A stretch of 64,000 bases of DNA from Toxotes chatareus (Eukaryota > Chordata > Actinopteri > Toxotidae): positions 12,325,950 to 12,389,949 of the forward strand of contig CM028893.1 of assembly GCA_016801885.1 (NCBI GenBank), read 5' to 3'. The notes beneath the pieces are model-generated. The model worked only from the letters and a program-made list of their open reading frames with translations. It did no database searches and was not told where the DNA came from. Made by a program: the position numbers and the translations under genes. Of the stretch, positions 44,201 to 59,200 are shown in pieces. Each line of letters begins with the position of its first letter. Position 1 is the first letter of the stretch.

Positions 44201-47200
44201 AATTTTTTTTTTATGACATTTTGAGGTCTATACTAAAAAAATTTTTTGACTTTTTAGGTCAAAAAAAACGCGCATACTATACTATGACGTTTTTTTTTTT
44301 ATGAATTTTGAGGTCGAAAAAATTTTTGACTTTTTGGCCAAAAAAACGGCATACTATACTATGACGTTTTTTATGACATTTTGAGGTCGAAAAATTTTTT
44401 GACTTTTTTATCCGAAAAAAAACGGCATACTATACTATGACGCTTTTTTTTTATGAAATTTTGAGGTTAAAAAAATTTTTGACTTTTTGGCCCGAAAAAA
44501 ACGGCATACTATACTATGACGCTTTTTTTATGAAATTTTGAGGTCGAAAAATTTTTGACTTTTTTGGCGAAAAAAAACGCATACTATACTATGACGTTTT
44601 TATGAAATTTTGAGGTCGAAAAAATTTTTGACTTTTTTTGGCGAAAAACGCGGCATACTATACTATGACGTTTTTTATGACATTTTGAGGTCGAAAAAAT
44701 TTTGACTTTTTTTCGAAAAAAAAACATATACTATACTATGACGAAATTTTTTTATGAAATTTTGAGGTCAAAAAAAAAAATTTTTGACTTTTTTTGGTCA
44801 AAAAAAAAACGGCATACTATACTATACTATTTTTTTATGAAATTTTGAGGTCGAAAAAATTTTTGACTTTTTGGCCCGAAAAAAACGGCATACTATACTA
44901 TGACGTTTTTTATGACATTTTGAGGTCGAAAAATTTTTGACTTTTTTTTTAAAAAAAAAACGGCATACTATACTATGACGTTTTTTATGAAATTTTGAGG
45001 TCGAAAAAATTTTTGACTTTTTTGTCGAAAAAAACGGCATACTATACTATGACGCGTTTTTTTATGAAATTTTGAGGTTCTAAAAATTTTTGACTTTTTT
45101 GTCGAAAAAAACGGCATACTATACTATGACGTTTTTTATGACATTTTGAGGTCGAAAAAATTTTGACTTTTTTATTCGAAAAAAACGGCATACTATACTA
45201 TGACGTTTTTTATGAAATTTTGAGGTTTAAAAAATTTTTTGACTTTTTTGGTTCGAAAAAAACGCATACTATACTATACTATGAATTTTTTTATGAAATT
45301 TTGAGGTCGAAAAAAATTTTTTATACTATTTTTGGTCGAAAAAACGGCATACTATACTATGACGCTTTTTTATGACATTTTGAGGTCGAAAAAATTTTTG
45401 ACTTTTTATTTAAAAAAACGGCATACTATACTATGACGCTTTTTTATGAAATTTTGAGGTCGAAAAAATTTTTGACTTTTTTTACCGAAAAAAACGGCAT
45501 ACTATACTATGACGTTTTTTATGACATTTTGAGGTCGAAAAATTTTTTGACTTTTTTTGGCGAAAAAAACGGCATACTATACTATGACGTTTTTTTATGA
45601 CATTTTGAGGTCGAAAAAAATTTTTTGACTTTTTTTGGTCGAAAAAAAACGCATACTATACTATGACGTTTTTTATGACATTTTGAGGTCGAAAAAATTT
45701 TTGACTTTTTGGTTCGAAAAAAACGCATACTATACTATGACGCTTTTTTATGACATTTTGAGGTCCTAAAAATTTTTTTTGACTTTTTGGTCAAAAAACG
45801 CATACTATACTATGACGTTTTTTTTATGAAATTTTGAGGTCGAAAAATTTTTTGACTTTTTTTTTGGTCAAAAAAAACGGCATACTATACTATGACTATA
45901 CTTTTTTATGAAATTTTGAGGTCGAAAAAATTTTTGACTTTTTTATCAAAAAAAAACGCATACTATACTATGACGTTTTTTTTATGACATTTTGAGGTCG
46001 GTTTTTTGATTTTTTGACGCATACTATACTATGACGTTTTTTATGACATTTTTGAAAAAATTTGAAAAAACGGCATACTATACTATGACGTTTTTTTATG
46101 ACATTTTGAGGTCGAAAATTTTTTTTGACTTTTTTTGGTCAAAAAACGGCATACTATACTATGACGTTTTTTATGACATTTTGAGGTCGAAAAAATTTTT
46201 GACTTTTTTGTTTAAAAAAAAACGGCATACTATACTATGATGACATTTTTATGAAATTTTGAGGTCAAAAAAATTTTTGACTTTTTTTATCAAAAAAAAC
46301 GGCATACTATACTATGACGCATTTTTATGCTTTTATGAAATTTTGAGGTCGAACTTTTTTTTGACTTTTTTTGTCAAAAAAAACGCATACTATACTACTA
46401 TGACGTTTTTTATGACATTTTGAGGTCGAAAAATTTTTGACTTTTTTTTTTAAAAAAAAACGGCATACTATACTATGACGTTTTTTATGAATTTTGAGGT
46501 CTAAAAAATTTTTGACTTTTTTTATGAAAAAACGGCATACTATACTATGACGCTTTTTTATGACATTTTGAGGTCGAAAAAATTTTTGACTTTTTTTTTT
46601 AAAAAAACGGCATACTATACTATGACGCTTTTTTATGACATTTTGAGGTCAAAAAAAATTTTGACTTTTTTTTGTCCAAAAAAAACGGCATACTATACTA
46701 TGACGTTTTTTATGACATTTTGAGGTCAAAAAAATTTTTGACTTTTTTTGGCCGAAAAAAACGGCATACTATACTATGACGTTTTTTATGACATTTTGAG
46801 GTCAAAAAATTTTTGACTTTTTTGTTCGAAAAAAACGGCATACTATACTATGACGATTTTTTTTTATGACATTTTGAGGTCGAAAAATTTTTGACTTTTT
46901 TATCGAAAAAAACGCATACTATACTATGACGTTTTTTATGACATTTTGAGGTCATAAAAAATTTTGACTTTTTTTGGTCTAAAAAAACGCATACTATACT
47001 ATGACGTTTTTATGACATTTTGAGGTAAAAAATTTTGACTTTTTTTTTTGTAAAAAAACGGCATACTATACTATGACGTTTTTTATGACATTTTGAGGTC
47101 AAAAAAATTTTTGACTTTTTTTTTCCGAAAAAAAACGCATACTATACTATGACGCTTTTTTTATGACATTTTTTGAGGTTTACCAAAAAATACTATTTTT

Positions 47201-50200
47201 GACTTTTTTGACATTTGAAAAAAACGGCATACTATACTATGACGACTTTTTTATGACATTTTGAGGTCATAAAAATTTTTGACTTTTTTTATTTAAAAAA
47301 AACGGCATACTATACTATGACGTTTTTTATGACATTTTGAGGTCTAAAAAATTTTTTGACTTTTTTGGTCAAAAAAAAACGGCATACTATACTATGACGC
47401 TTTTTATGACATTTTGAGGTCTAAAAAAAATTTTTGACTTTTTTTTAAAAAAACGGCATACTATACTATGACGTTTTTTATGACATTTTGAGGTCGAAAA
47501 ATTTTTGATTTTTTTGGTCGTAAAAAAACGCATACTATACTATGACGCTTTTTTATGACATTTTGAGGTCTAAAAATTTTTGACTTTTTTTGGTCAAAAA
47601 AAACGCATACTATACTATGACGCTTTTTTATGACATTTTGAGGTCGAAAAAAATTTTGACTTTTTTTTCGAAAAAACGGCATACTATACTATGACGCTTT
47701 TTTTTATGACATTTTGAGGTCATAAAAATTTTTTGACTTTTTTTTAAAAAAACGGCATACTATACTATGACTTTTTTATGATTTTTTTTATGACATTTTG
47801 AGGTCTAAAAATTTTTGACGTTTTTTTGACATTTTGAGGTAAAAAAACGCATACTATACTATGATGTTTTTATGACATTTTGAGGTCGAAAAATTTTTTG
47901 ACTTTTTTTTTCAAAAAAACGGCATACTATACTATGACGTTTTTTATGACATTTTGAGGTCAAAAAAATTTTGACTTTTTTGTTTAAAAAACGGCATACT
48001 ATACTATGACGTTTTTTTATGACATTTGAGGCTTAAAAAATTTTGACTTTTGGTCAAAAAAAAACGGCATACTATACTATGACGTTTTTATGACATTTTG
48101 AGGTATAAAAAATTTTTGACTTTTTTTTTAATTTTTGAAAAAAAACGGCATACTATACTATGACGTTTTTTATGACATTTTGAGGTCAAAAAAATTTTTG
48201 ACTTTTTTATAAAAAAAACGCATACTATACTATGACGCTTTTTTTATGACATTTTGAGGTCTAAAATTTTTTTGACTTTTTTTGTAAAAAAACGCATACT
48301 ATACTATGACGCTTTTTTATTTTTTATGACATTTTGAGGTCATAAAAATTTTTGACTTTTTGAGGTCGAAAAAACTTTACGGCATACTATACTATGATGA
48401 CTTTTTTTATGACATTTTGAGGTCATAAAATTTTTTTTTTTTTTAATAAAAACGGCATACTATACTATGACGTTTTTTATGACATTTTGAGGTCATAAAA
48501 ATTTTTGACTTTTTTATCGAAAAAACGCATACTATACTATGACGCTTTTTTATGACATTTTGAGGTCGAAAAATTTTTTTGACTTTTTTGTTCGAAAAAA
48601 AACGGCATACTATACTATGACGCTTTTTTATGACATTTTGAGGTCGAAAAATTTTTTTGACTTTTTTTGTAAAAAAACGCATACTATACTATGACGTTTT
48701 TTTATGACATTTTGAGGTCATAAAAAATTTTTTGACTTTTTATTCGAAAAAAACGGCATACTATACTATGACGTTTTTTATGACATTTTGAGGTCTAAAA
48801 AATTTTTTGACTTTTTTTGAAAAAAACGCATACTATACTATGACGCTTTTTTATGACATTTTGAGGTCGAAAAAATTTTTGACTTTTTTTTTTCAAAAAA
48901 AAACGGCATACTATACTATGACGCTTTTTTTATGACATTTTGAGGTCGAAAAAATTTTTGACTTTTTTTATCAAAAAAAAACGGCATACTATACTATGAC
49001 ATAAAAAATTTTTTTTATGACATTTTGAGGTTTAAAATTTTTGACTTTTTTTGACTTTTCCGAAAAAAAACGGCATACTATACTATGACGCTTTTTTTAT
49101 GACATTTTGAGGTCGAAAAATTTTGACTTTTTTTGGTCAAAAAAACGCATACTATACTATGACGTTTTTTATGACATTTTGAGGTCGAAAAAATTTTTGA
49201 CTTTTTTTATTTAAAAAAACGGCATACTATACTATGACGTTTTTTATGACATTTTGAGGTCGAAAAATTTTTGACTTTTTTTTTTCAAAAAAAACGGCAT
49301 ACTATACTATGACATTTTTTTTATGACATTTTGAGGTCGATAAAATTTTTGACTTTTTTTTTGAGGTCAAAAAAAAACGCATATACTATACTATACTATT
49401 TTTTTTTTATGACATTTTGAGGTTTAAAATTTTTTTGACTTTTTTAAAAAAAAACGCATACTATACTATGACGTTTTTTTTATGACATTTTGAGGTCGAA
49501 AATTTTTTGACTTTTTTGGTCAAAAAAACGCATACTATACTATGACGCTTTTTTTATGACATTTTGAGGTCGAAAAATTTTTGACTTTTTTAATAAAAAA
49601 AACGGCATACTATACTATGACGCTTTTTTTTTGATGACATTTTGAGGTTTTTTATTTCAAAAAATATATTATTTTGACGTTTTTATGATTTTGAGGTCGT
49701 AAAAATTTTTGACTTTTTTTCAAAAAAAACGCATACTATACTATGACGCTTTTTTTATGACATTTTGAGGTCGAAAATTTTTTTGACTTTTTTATTTAAA
49801 AAACGGCATACTATACTATGACGTTTTTTTATGACATTTTGAGGTCGAAAAATTTTTGACTTTTTTTATTTTAAAAAACGGCATACTATACTATGACGTT
49901 TTTTATGACATTTTGAGGTCGAAAAATTTTTGACTTTTTTTTTCGAAAAAAACGGCATACTATACTATGACGTTTTTTATGACATTTTGAGGTTTAAAAA
50001 ATTTTTGACTTTTTTTTGTTTAAAAAAACGGCATACTATACTATGACGTTTTTTATGACATTTTGAGGTCGAAAATTTTTGACTTTTTATTCAAAAAACG
50101 GCATACTATACTATGACGCTTTTTTTTTTTATGACATTTTGAGGTCGAAACGTTTTTTGACATTTTTTTGTTCAAAAAAACGGCATACTATACTATGACG

Positions 50201-53200
50201 CTTTTTTATGACATTTTGAGGTCATACTAAAAAATTTTTGACTTTTTTGTTCGAAAAAAACGCATACTATACTATGACGCTTTTTTATGACATTTTTGAG
50301 GTCGAAAAATTTTTGACTTTTTTTTCAAAAAAACGGCATACTATACTATGACGTTTTTTATGACATTTTGAGGTCGAAAAAATTTTGACTTTTTTTTGAA
50401 AAAACGGCTATACTATACTATGACGTTATTTTTTTATGACATTTTGAGGTCAAAAAATTTTTTGACTTTTTTTTTTAAAAAAACGGCATACTATACTATG
50501 ACGTTTTTTTATGACATTTTGAGGTCATAAAAATTTTTGACTTTTTTTGTCGAAAAAAACGCATACTATACTATGACGCTTTTTTTATGACATTTTGAGG
50601 TCATAAAAAATTTTTGACTTTTTATTTAAAAAAAACGGCATACTATACTATGACGTTTTTTATGACATTTTGAGGTCTAAAAAATTTTTGACTTTTTTTC
50701 CCTGAAAAAAAAACGGCATACTATACTATGACGTTTTTTATGACATTTTGAGGTCTAAAAATTTTTGACTTTTTGTCGAAAAAAAACGCATACTATACTA
50801 TGACGCTTTTTTTTTTATGACATTTTGAGGTCGAAAACTATTTTTGACTTTTTTTGGTCAAAAAAACGCGCATACTATACTATGACGCTATTTTTTATGA
50901 CATTTTGAGGTCGAAAAATTTTTGACTTTTTTTTTTTCAAAAAAAACGGCATACTATACTATGACGTTTTTTATGACATTTTGAGGTCATAAAAATTTTG
51001 ACTTTTTTTCAAAAAAACGGCATACTATACTATGACGCTTTTTTATGACATTTTGAGGTCTAAAAAAATTTTTGACTTTTTTGGTTTTAAAAAAAAACAT
51101 ACTATACTATACTATGATTTTTTTTATGACATTTTGAGGTCATAAAAAATTTTTGACTTTTTTTTTAAAAAACTTTCATACTAAAACTATGACGTTTTTT
51201 TATACATTTTGAGGTCGAAAAATTTTTTGACTTTTTTCAAAAACATTTTGACTATACTATGACGTTTTTTATGACATTTTGAGGTCTAAAAATTTTTGAC
51301 TTTGTAAAAAAAAACGCATACTATACTATGACGTTTTTTATGACATTTTGAGGTCGAAAAAATTTTGACTTTTTTATTTAAAAAAAACGCATACTATACT
51401 ATGACGTTTTTTATGACATTTTGAGGTCAAAAAATTTTTGACTTTTTTATAAAAAAAAACGGCATACTATACTATGACGTTTTTTATGACATTTTGAGGT
51501 CAAAATTTTTTGACTTTTTTTGAAAAAAACGGCATACTATACTATGACGCTTTTTTTATGACATTTTGAGGTCAAAAATTTTTTGACTTTTTTTAAAAAA
51601 AAAAACGCATATACTATACTATGACGTTTTTTATGACATTTTGAGGTCTAAAAAAATTTTGACTTTTTTTTGACATTTGAAAAAAACGGCATACTATACT
51701 ATGACGCATTTTTTATGACATTTTGACATTTTGAGGAAAAATTTTTTGACTTTTTTTGTCAAAAAAACGCATACTATACTATGACGTTTTTTATGACATT
51801 TTGAGGTCTAAAAAATTTTGACTTTTTTTGTCCAAAAAAAAAACGGCATACTATACTATGACGCGTTTTTTATGACATTTTGAGGTCGAACTTTTTTTTG
51901 ACTTTTTTTTCAAAAAAAACGGCATACTATACTATGACGTTTTTTTTTATGACATTTTGAGGTCAAAAAAAAAATTTTTGACTTTTTTTGAAAAAAAAAA
52001 AAACTTTTTGCATACTATACTATGACGCTTTTTTTATGACATTTTGAGGTCGAAAAAATTTTGACTTTTTTGGTCGAAAAAAACGCATACTATACTATGA
52101 CGCTTTTTTATGACATTTTGAGGTCAAAAAATTTTTGACTTTTTTTATTCAAAAAAAACGGCATACTATACTATGACGTTTTTTTATGACATTTTGAGGT
52201 CGAAAATTTTTTTGACTTTTTTTGTCGAAAAAAAAACGCATATACTATACTATGACGTTTTTATGACATTTTGAGGTCATAAAAAATTTTGACTTTTTTT
52301 GGTCAAAAAAACGGCATACTATACTATGACGCTTTTTATGACATTTTGAGGTCATAAAAATTTTTTGACTTTTTTGTTCAAAAAAAACGGCATACTATAC
52401 TATGACGTTTTTTATGACATTTTGAGGTCGAAAAAACTTTTTTTGACTTTTTTGTCGAAAAAAACGGCATACTATACTATGACGCATACTATACTATTTT
52501 TTATGACATTTTGAGGTCAAAAAATTTTTTTGACTTTTTTGTTCGAAAAAAAAACGGCATACTATACTATGATTTTGTTTTTTTATGACATTTTGAGGTC
52601 TAAATGACGCTTTTTATGACATTTTGAGGTCAAAAATTTTTTGACTTTTTTTTAAAAAACGGCATACTATACTATGACGTTTTTTTATGACATTTTGAGG
52701 TCTAAAAAATTTTGACTTTTTTTTTTAAAAAAAACGGCATACTATACTATGACGCTTTTTATGACATTTTGAGGTCGAAAAATTTTTTTGACTTTTTGTC
52801 GAAAAAAACGGCATACTATACTATGACGCTTTTTTATGACATTTTGAGGTTTTAAAAATTTTTGACTTTTTGTTAAAAAAACGTACTATACTATGACGCT
52901 TTTTTTATGACATTTTGAGGTCGAAAAATTTTTGACTTTTTTTTCGAAAAAAAACGCATACTATACTATGTTTTTATGATTTTTTTATGACATTTTGAGG
53001 TCATAAAAATGACGCTTTTTTTATTTTTGATTTTTTTTTTTGTTAAAAAAAAACGCATACTATACTATGACGTTTTTTTTATGACATTTTGAGGTCTAAA
53101 AAAAAAATTTTGACTTTTTGGTCGAAAAAACGGCATACTATACTATGACGTTTTTTATGACATTTTGAGGTCTAAAATTTTTTTGACTTTTTTTTCGAAA

Positions 53201-56200
53201 AAAACGGCATACTATACTATGACGCTTTTTTATGACATTTTGAGGTCATAAAAATTTTGACTTTTTTTTATTTAAAAAAACGCATACTATACTATGACGT
53301 TTTTTATGACATTTTGAGGTCGAAAACTTTTTTTGACTTTTTTTTCCGAAAAAACGGCATACTATACTATGACGCTTTTTTATGACATTTTGAGGTCGAA
53401 AAAATTTTTTTTTGACTTTTTTTATGAAAAAAAACGGCATACTATACTATGACGTTTTTTATGACATTTTGAGGTCAAAAAAATTTTGACTTTTTGGTTT
53501 AAAAAAAACGGCATACTATACTATGACGTTTTTTATGACATTTTGAGGTCTAAAAAATTTTTGACTTTTTTTTGTCAAAAAAAACGGCATACTATACTAT
53601 GACGCTTTTTTTATGACATTTTGAGGTCGAAAAAATTTTTTGATTTTTTGGTCGAAAAAACGGCATACTATACTATGACGCTTTTTTTATGACATTTTGA
53701 GGTCGAAAATTTTTTTGACTTTTTTTTAAAAAACATACTATACTATACTTTTTTATGATTTTGAGGTTTTTATGACATTTTGAGGTCGAAAAAACGGCAT
53801 ACTATTTGACGTTTTTATGACATTTTTTTTAAAAAAAAAACGTATACTATACTATGATGACGCTTTTTATGACATTTTGAGGTCAAAAATTTTGACTTTT
53901 TTTTCGAAAAAAACGCATACTATACTATGACGTTTTTTATGACATTTTGAGGTCGAAAATTTTTTTGACTTTTTGTTCGTAAAAAAAACGGCATACTATA
54001 CTATGACGTTTTTTATGACATTTTGAGGTCATAAAAATTTTGACTTTTTTTTTCGAAAAAAAAACGGCATACTATACTATGACGCTTTTTTTATGACATT
54101 TTGAGGTCTAAAAAATTTTGACTTTTTTTGTTCGAAAAAACGGCATACTATACTATGACGTTTTTTATGACATTTTGAGGTCAAAAAATTTTTTGACTTT
54201 TTTGCCGAAAAAAAACTGCATACTATACTATGACGCTTTTTTATGACATTTTGAGGTCGTAAAAATTTTTGACTTTTTATTTAAAAAAACGCATACTATA
54301 CTATGACGTTTTTTTATGACATTTTGAGGTCATAAAAATTTATGACTTTTTTTTTTTTTTTTTTTGAGGTCGAAAAAATTTTTTTGACTTTTTTTGTTTA
54401 AAAAACGGCATACTATACTATGACGTTTTTTATGACATTTTGAGGTTTAAAAATTTTTTGACTTTTTTGTAAAAAAAAAAAAAACGGGTATACTATACTA
54501 TGACGCTTTTTTATGACATTTTGAGGTCAAAAATTTTTTGACTTTTTTGTCAAAAAAACGGCATACTATACTATGACGCTTTTTTTATGACATTTTGAGG
54601 TCTAAAAATTTTGACTTTTTTTTTCAAAAAAAACGGCATACTATATACTATGACGCTTTTTATGACATTTTGAGGTCTAAAAAATTTTTGACTTTTTTTG
54701 TCCGAAAAAAAACGCATACTATACTATGACGTTTTTTATGACATTTTGAGGTCGAAAAATTTTTTGACTTTTTTGTCCGAAAAAAAACGGCTATACTATA
54801 CTATGACGCTTTTTTATGACATTTTGAGGTCGAAAAATTTTTTGACTTTTTGGTCGAAAAAAACGGCATACTATACTATGACGTTTTTTATGACATTTTG
54901 AGGTCGAAAAATTTTTGACTTTTTTTTGTCCGCATAAAAAACGCACTATATTATGACGTTTTTTATGACATTTTGAGGTCGAACTAACTATTTTTTGACT
55001 TTTTTTTGGTAAAAAACGGCATACTATACTATGATGACGCTTTTTTTATGACATTTTGAGGTCGTAAAAAATTTTTTTGACTTTTTTGTTCGAAAAAAAC
55101 GGCATACTATACTATGACGCTTTTTTATGACATTTTGAGGTCTAAAAAATTTTGACTTTTTTTTGTTCGAAAAAAAACGCATACTATACTATGACGTTTT
55201 TTATGACATTTTGAGGTCGAAAATTTTTTTGACTTACTATACTATCAAAAAATTTTGACTTTTTATCAAAAAAACGGCATACTATACTATGACGTTTTTT
55301 TATGACATTTTGAGGTCAAAAAATTTTTTGATTTTTTTATTGAAAAAAAAACGGCATACTATACTATGACGCTTTTTTATGACATTTTGAGGTCATAAAA
55401 ATTTTTGACTTTTTGTTCAAAAAAAACGCATACTATACTATGACGCTTTTTTATGACATTTTGAGGTCGAAAAATTTTTGACTTTTTTTGTTCAAAAAAA
55501 CGGCATACTATACTATGACGCTTTTTATGACATTTTGAGGTCGAAAAATTTTTTGACTTTTTTATTTAAAAAAACGCATACTATACTATGACGTTTTTTA
55601 TGACATTTTGAGGTCGAAAAATTTTTTGACTTTTTTGTTCGAAAAAAACGGCATACTATACTATGACGTTTTTTATGACATTTTGAGGTCGAAAAATTTT
55701 TGACTTTTTTTTTAAAAAACGGCATACTATACTATGACGTTTTTTTTTATGACATTTTGAGGTTTAAAAAATTTTTGACTTTTTTTTGGTCGAAAAAACG
55801 GCATACTATACTATGACGTTTTTTATGACATTTTGAGGTCGAAAAAATTTTTTTTTTTTTTTTTAAAAAAACGGCATACTATACTATGACGTTTTTTATG
55901 ACATTTTGAGGTCGAAAAAATTTTTTGACTTTTTGCCGAAAAAAAACGGCATACTATACTATGACGTTTTTTTATGACATTTTGAGGTTTAAAATTTTTT
56001 TGACTTTTTTTGTCAAAAAACGCATACTATACTATACTATGACGTTTTTTTATGACATTTTGAGGTCGAAAAAATTTTTGACTTTTTTTTTTTAAAAACG
56101 CATACTATACTATGACGTTTTTATGACATTTTGAGGTCAAAAAATTTTTGACTTTTTATCGAAAAAACGCATACTATACTATGACGTTTTTTTATGACAT

Positions 56201-59200
56201 TTTGAGGTCGAAAAAATTTTTGACTTTTTGGTTAAAAAAAAACGCATACTATACTATGACGTTTTTATGACATTTTGAGGTTTAAAAATTTTTTGACTTT
56301 TTTTGTCCGAAAAAAACGCATACTATACTATGACTTTTATGACATTTTTATGACAAAATTTTTTTGATTTAAAAAAAAATTTTGACTTTTTTATGACATT
56401 TTGAGGTTAAAAAGTTTTGACTTTTTACGTCAAAAAATACGCATACTATACTATTTTTTTATGACATTTTGAGGTCGTAAAAAATTTTTTTGACTTTTTT
56501 AAAAAAAACGGCATACTATACTATGACGCTTTTTTATGACATTTTGAGGTCAAAACTTTTTTTGACTTTTTTTTCAAAAAAACGGCATACTATACTATGA
56601 CGTTTTTTATGACATTTTGAGGTCGAAAAATTTTTTTGACTTTTTGTTCTCAAAAAAAAACGCATACTATACTATGACGCTTTTTTATGACATTTTGAGG
56701 TCAAAAAATTTTTGACTTTTTGGTCAAAAAAAAACGGCATACTATACTATGACGTTTTTTTTATGACATTTTGAGGTCGAAAAAAAATTTTTTTTTTTTT
56801 TTATCATAAAAAAACGCTTTTTTATACTATACTATGACGACTTTTTTATGACATATTTTGAGGTTTAAAAATTTTTTGACTTTTTTGACTTTTTTTATTA
56901 AAAAACGCATACTATACTATGACGTTTTTTATGACATTTTGAGGGTAAAAATTTTTGACTTTTTTGGTTAAAAAACGCATACTATACTATGACGTTTTTT
57001 ATGACATTTTGAGGTTTTTTTTGACTTTTTGAGGTAAAAAACGTGCATACTATACTATGACGCTTTTTTATGACATTTTGAGACATTTTGAAAAATTTTT
57101 TGACTTTTTTTTGTCGAAAAAAACGCATACTATACTATGACGTTTTTTATGACATTTTGAGGTCAAAAAATTTTTTGACTTTTTTGTTCGAAAAAACGCA
57201 TACTATACTACGCGTTTTTTTTTATGACATTTTTTTGACTTTTTTATTTAAAAACGCATACTATAAAATGACATTTTGACTTTTTTGGTCAAAAAACGGC
57301 ATACTATACTATGACGCTTTTTTATGACATTTTGAGGTCTAAAAATTTTTTGACTTTTTTTGTTTAAAAAAAAACGCATACTATACTATGACGTTTTTTT
57401 TATGACATTTTGAGGTCTAAAAATTTTTTGACTTTTTTTGTCAAAAAAACGGCATACTATACTATGACGTTTTTTATGACATTTTGAGGTCGTAAAAATT
57501 TTTTTTTTTTTCGAAAAAAACGGCATACTATACTATGACGCTTTTTTTATGACATTTTGAGGTCATAAAAATTTTGACTTTTTGTTCAAAAAAAACGGCA
57601 TACTATACTATGACGCTTTTTTTATGACATTTTGAGGTCGAAAAAATTTTTGACTTTTTTTGTTCAAAAAAACGGCATACTATACTATGACGCTTTTTTA
57701 TGAAAAATTTTGAGGTCTTTTTTTGACTTTTTGTCCGAAAAAAACGGCATACTATACTATGACGCTTTTTTATGACATTTTGAGGTCGAAAAAAATTTTG
57801 ACTTTTTTGTTCTAAAAAAACGCATACTATACTATGACGTTTTTTTATGACATTTTGAGGTCAAAAAAAATTTTGACTTTTTTTTTAAAAAAAACGGCAT
57901 ACTATACTATGACGTTTTTTATGACATTTTGAGGTCTAAAAATTTTGACTTTTTTTTAAAAAAAAACATACTATACTATACTATGACGTCAAATTTTGAC
58001 TTTTTTTTTTATGATATTTTGAGGTTTTATGAATTTTGAGGTTTTTTTTGACGAAAAAAAACGGCATACTATACTATGACGCTTTTTTATGACATTTTGA
58101 GGTAAAAAATTTTTGACTTTTTTGTCTAAAAAAACGGCATACTATACTATGACGACGTTTTTTTATGACATTTTGAGGTCGAAAAAATTTTGACTTTTTT
58201 TTCAAAAAAAAACGCATACTATACTATGACGTTTTTTTATGACATTTTGAGGTCAAAAAATTTTGACTTTTTTTTTCGAAAAAACGCATACTATACTATG
58301 ACGCTTTTTTATTTTTATGACATTTTGAGGTCGCAAAAATTTTTTGACTTTTTTTTGACATTTTGAAAAAACGGCATACTATACTATACTATACTATGAT
58401 TTTTTTATGACATTTTGAGGTAAAAAAATTTTTGACTTTTTTTTAAAAAAACGGCATACTATACTATGACGCTTTTTTATGACATTTTGAGGTCGTAAAA
58501 TTTTTTGACTTTTTTTTCAAAAAAAACGGCATATACTATACTATGACGTTTTTTATGACATTTTGAGGTCATAAAAATTTTTTTTTTTTTGTTTAAAAAT
58601 TTTGCATACGCATACTATACTATGACGCTTTTTATGACATTTTGAGGTCGAAAAATTTTTTTGACTTTTTTTGGTCAAAAAAAACGGCATACTATACTAT
58701 GACGTTTTTTTATGACATTTTGAGGTCAAAAATTTTTTTGACTTTTTTCGAAAAAAACGCAAAAAATGCATATATACTATGATGGTCAAAAAATTTTTGA
58801 CTTTTTTTTATGACATTTTGAGGTCCTAAAAATTTTTGACTTTTTTTTATTCAAAAAAACGGCATACTATACTATGACGCTTTTTTATGACATTTTGAGG
58901 TCGAAAAATTTTTGACTTTTTTGTCCGAAAAAAACGCATACTATACTATGACGCTTTTTTATGACATTTTGAGGTCGAAAAATTTTTGACTTTTTTTCGA
59001 AAAAAAACGGCATACTATACTATGACGTTTTTTATGACATTTTGAGGTCGTAAAATTTTTTTTGACTTTTTTTATAAAAAAAAAAACGGCATACTATACT
59101 ATGACGCTTTTTTATGACATTTTGAGGTTTAAAAAAAATTTTTGACGTTTTTTTTTGTTCAAAAAAACGCATACTATACTATGACGCTTTTTATGACATT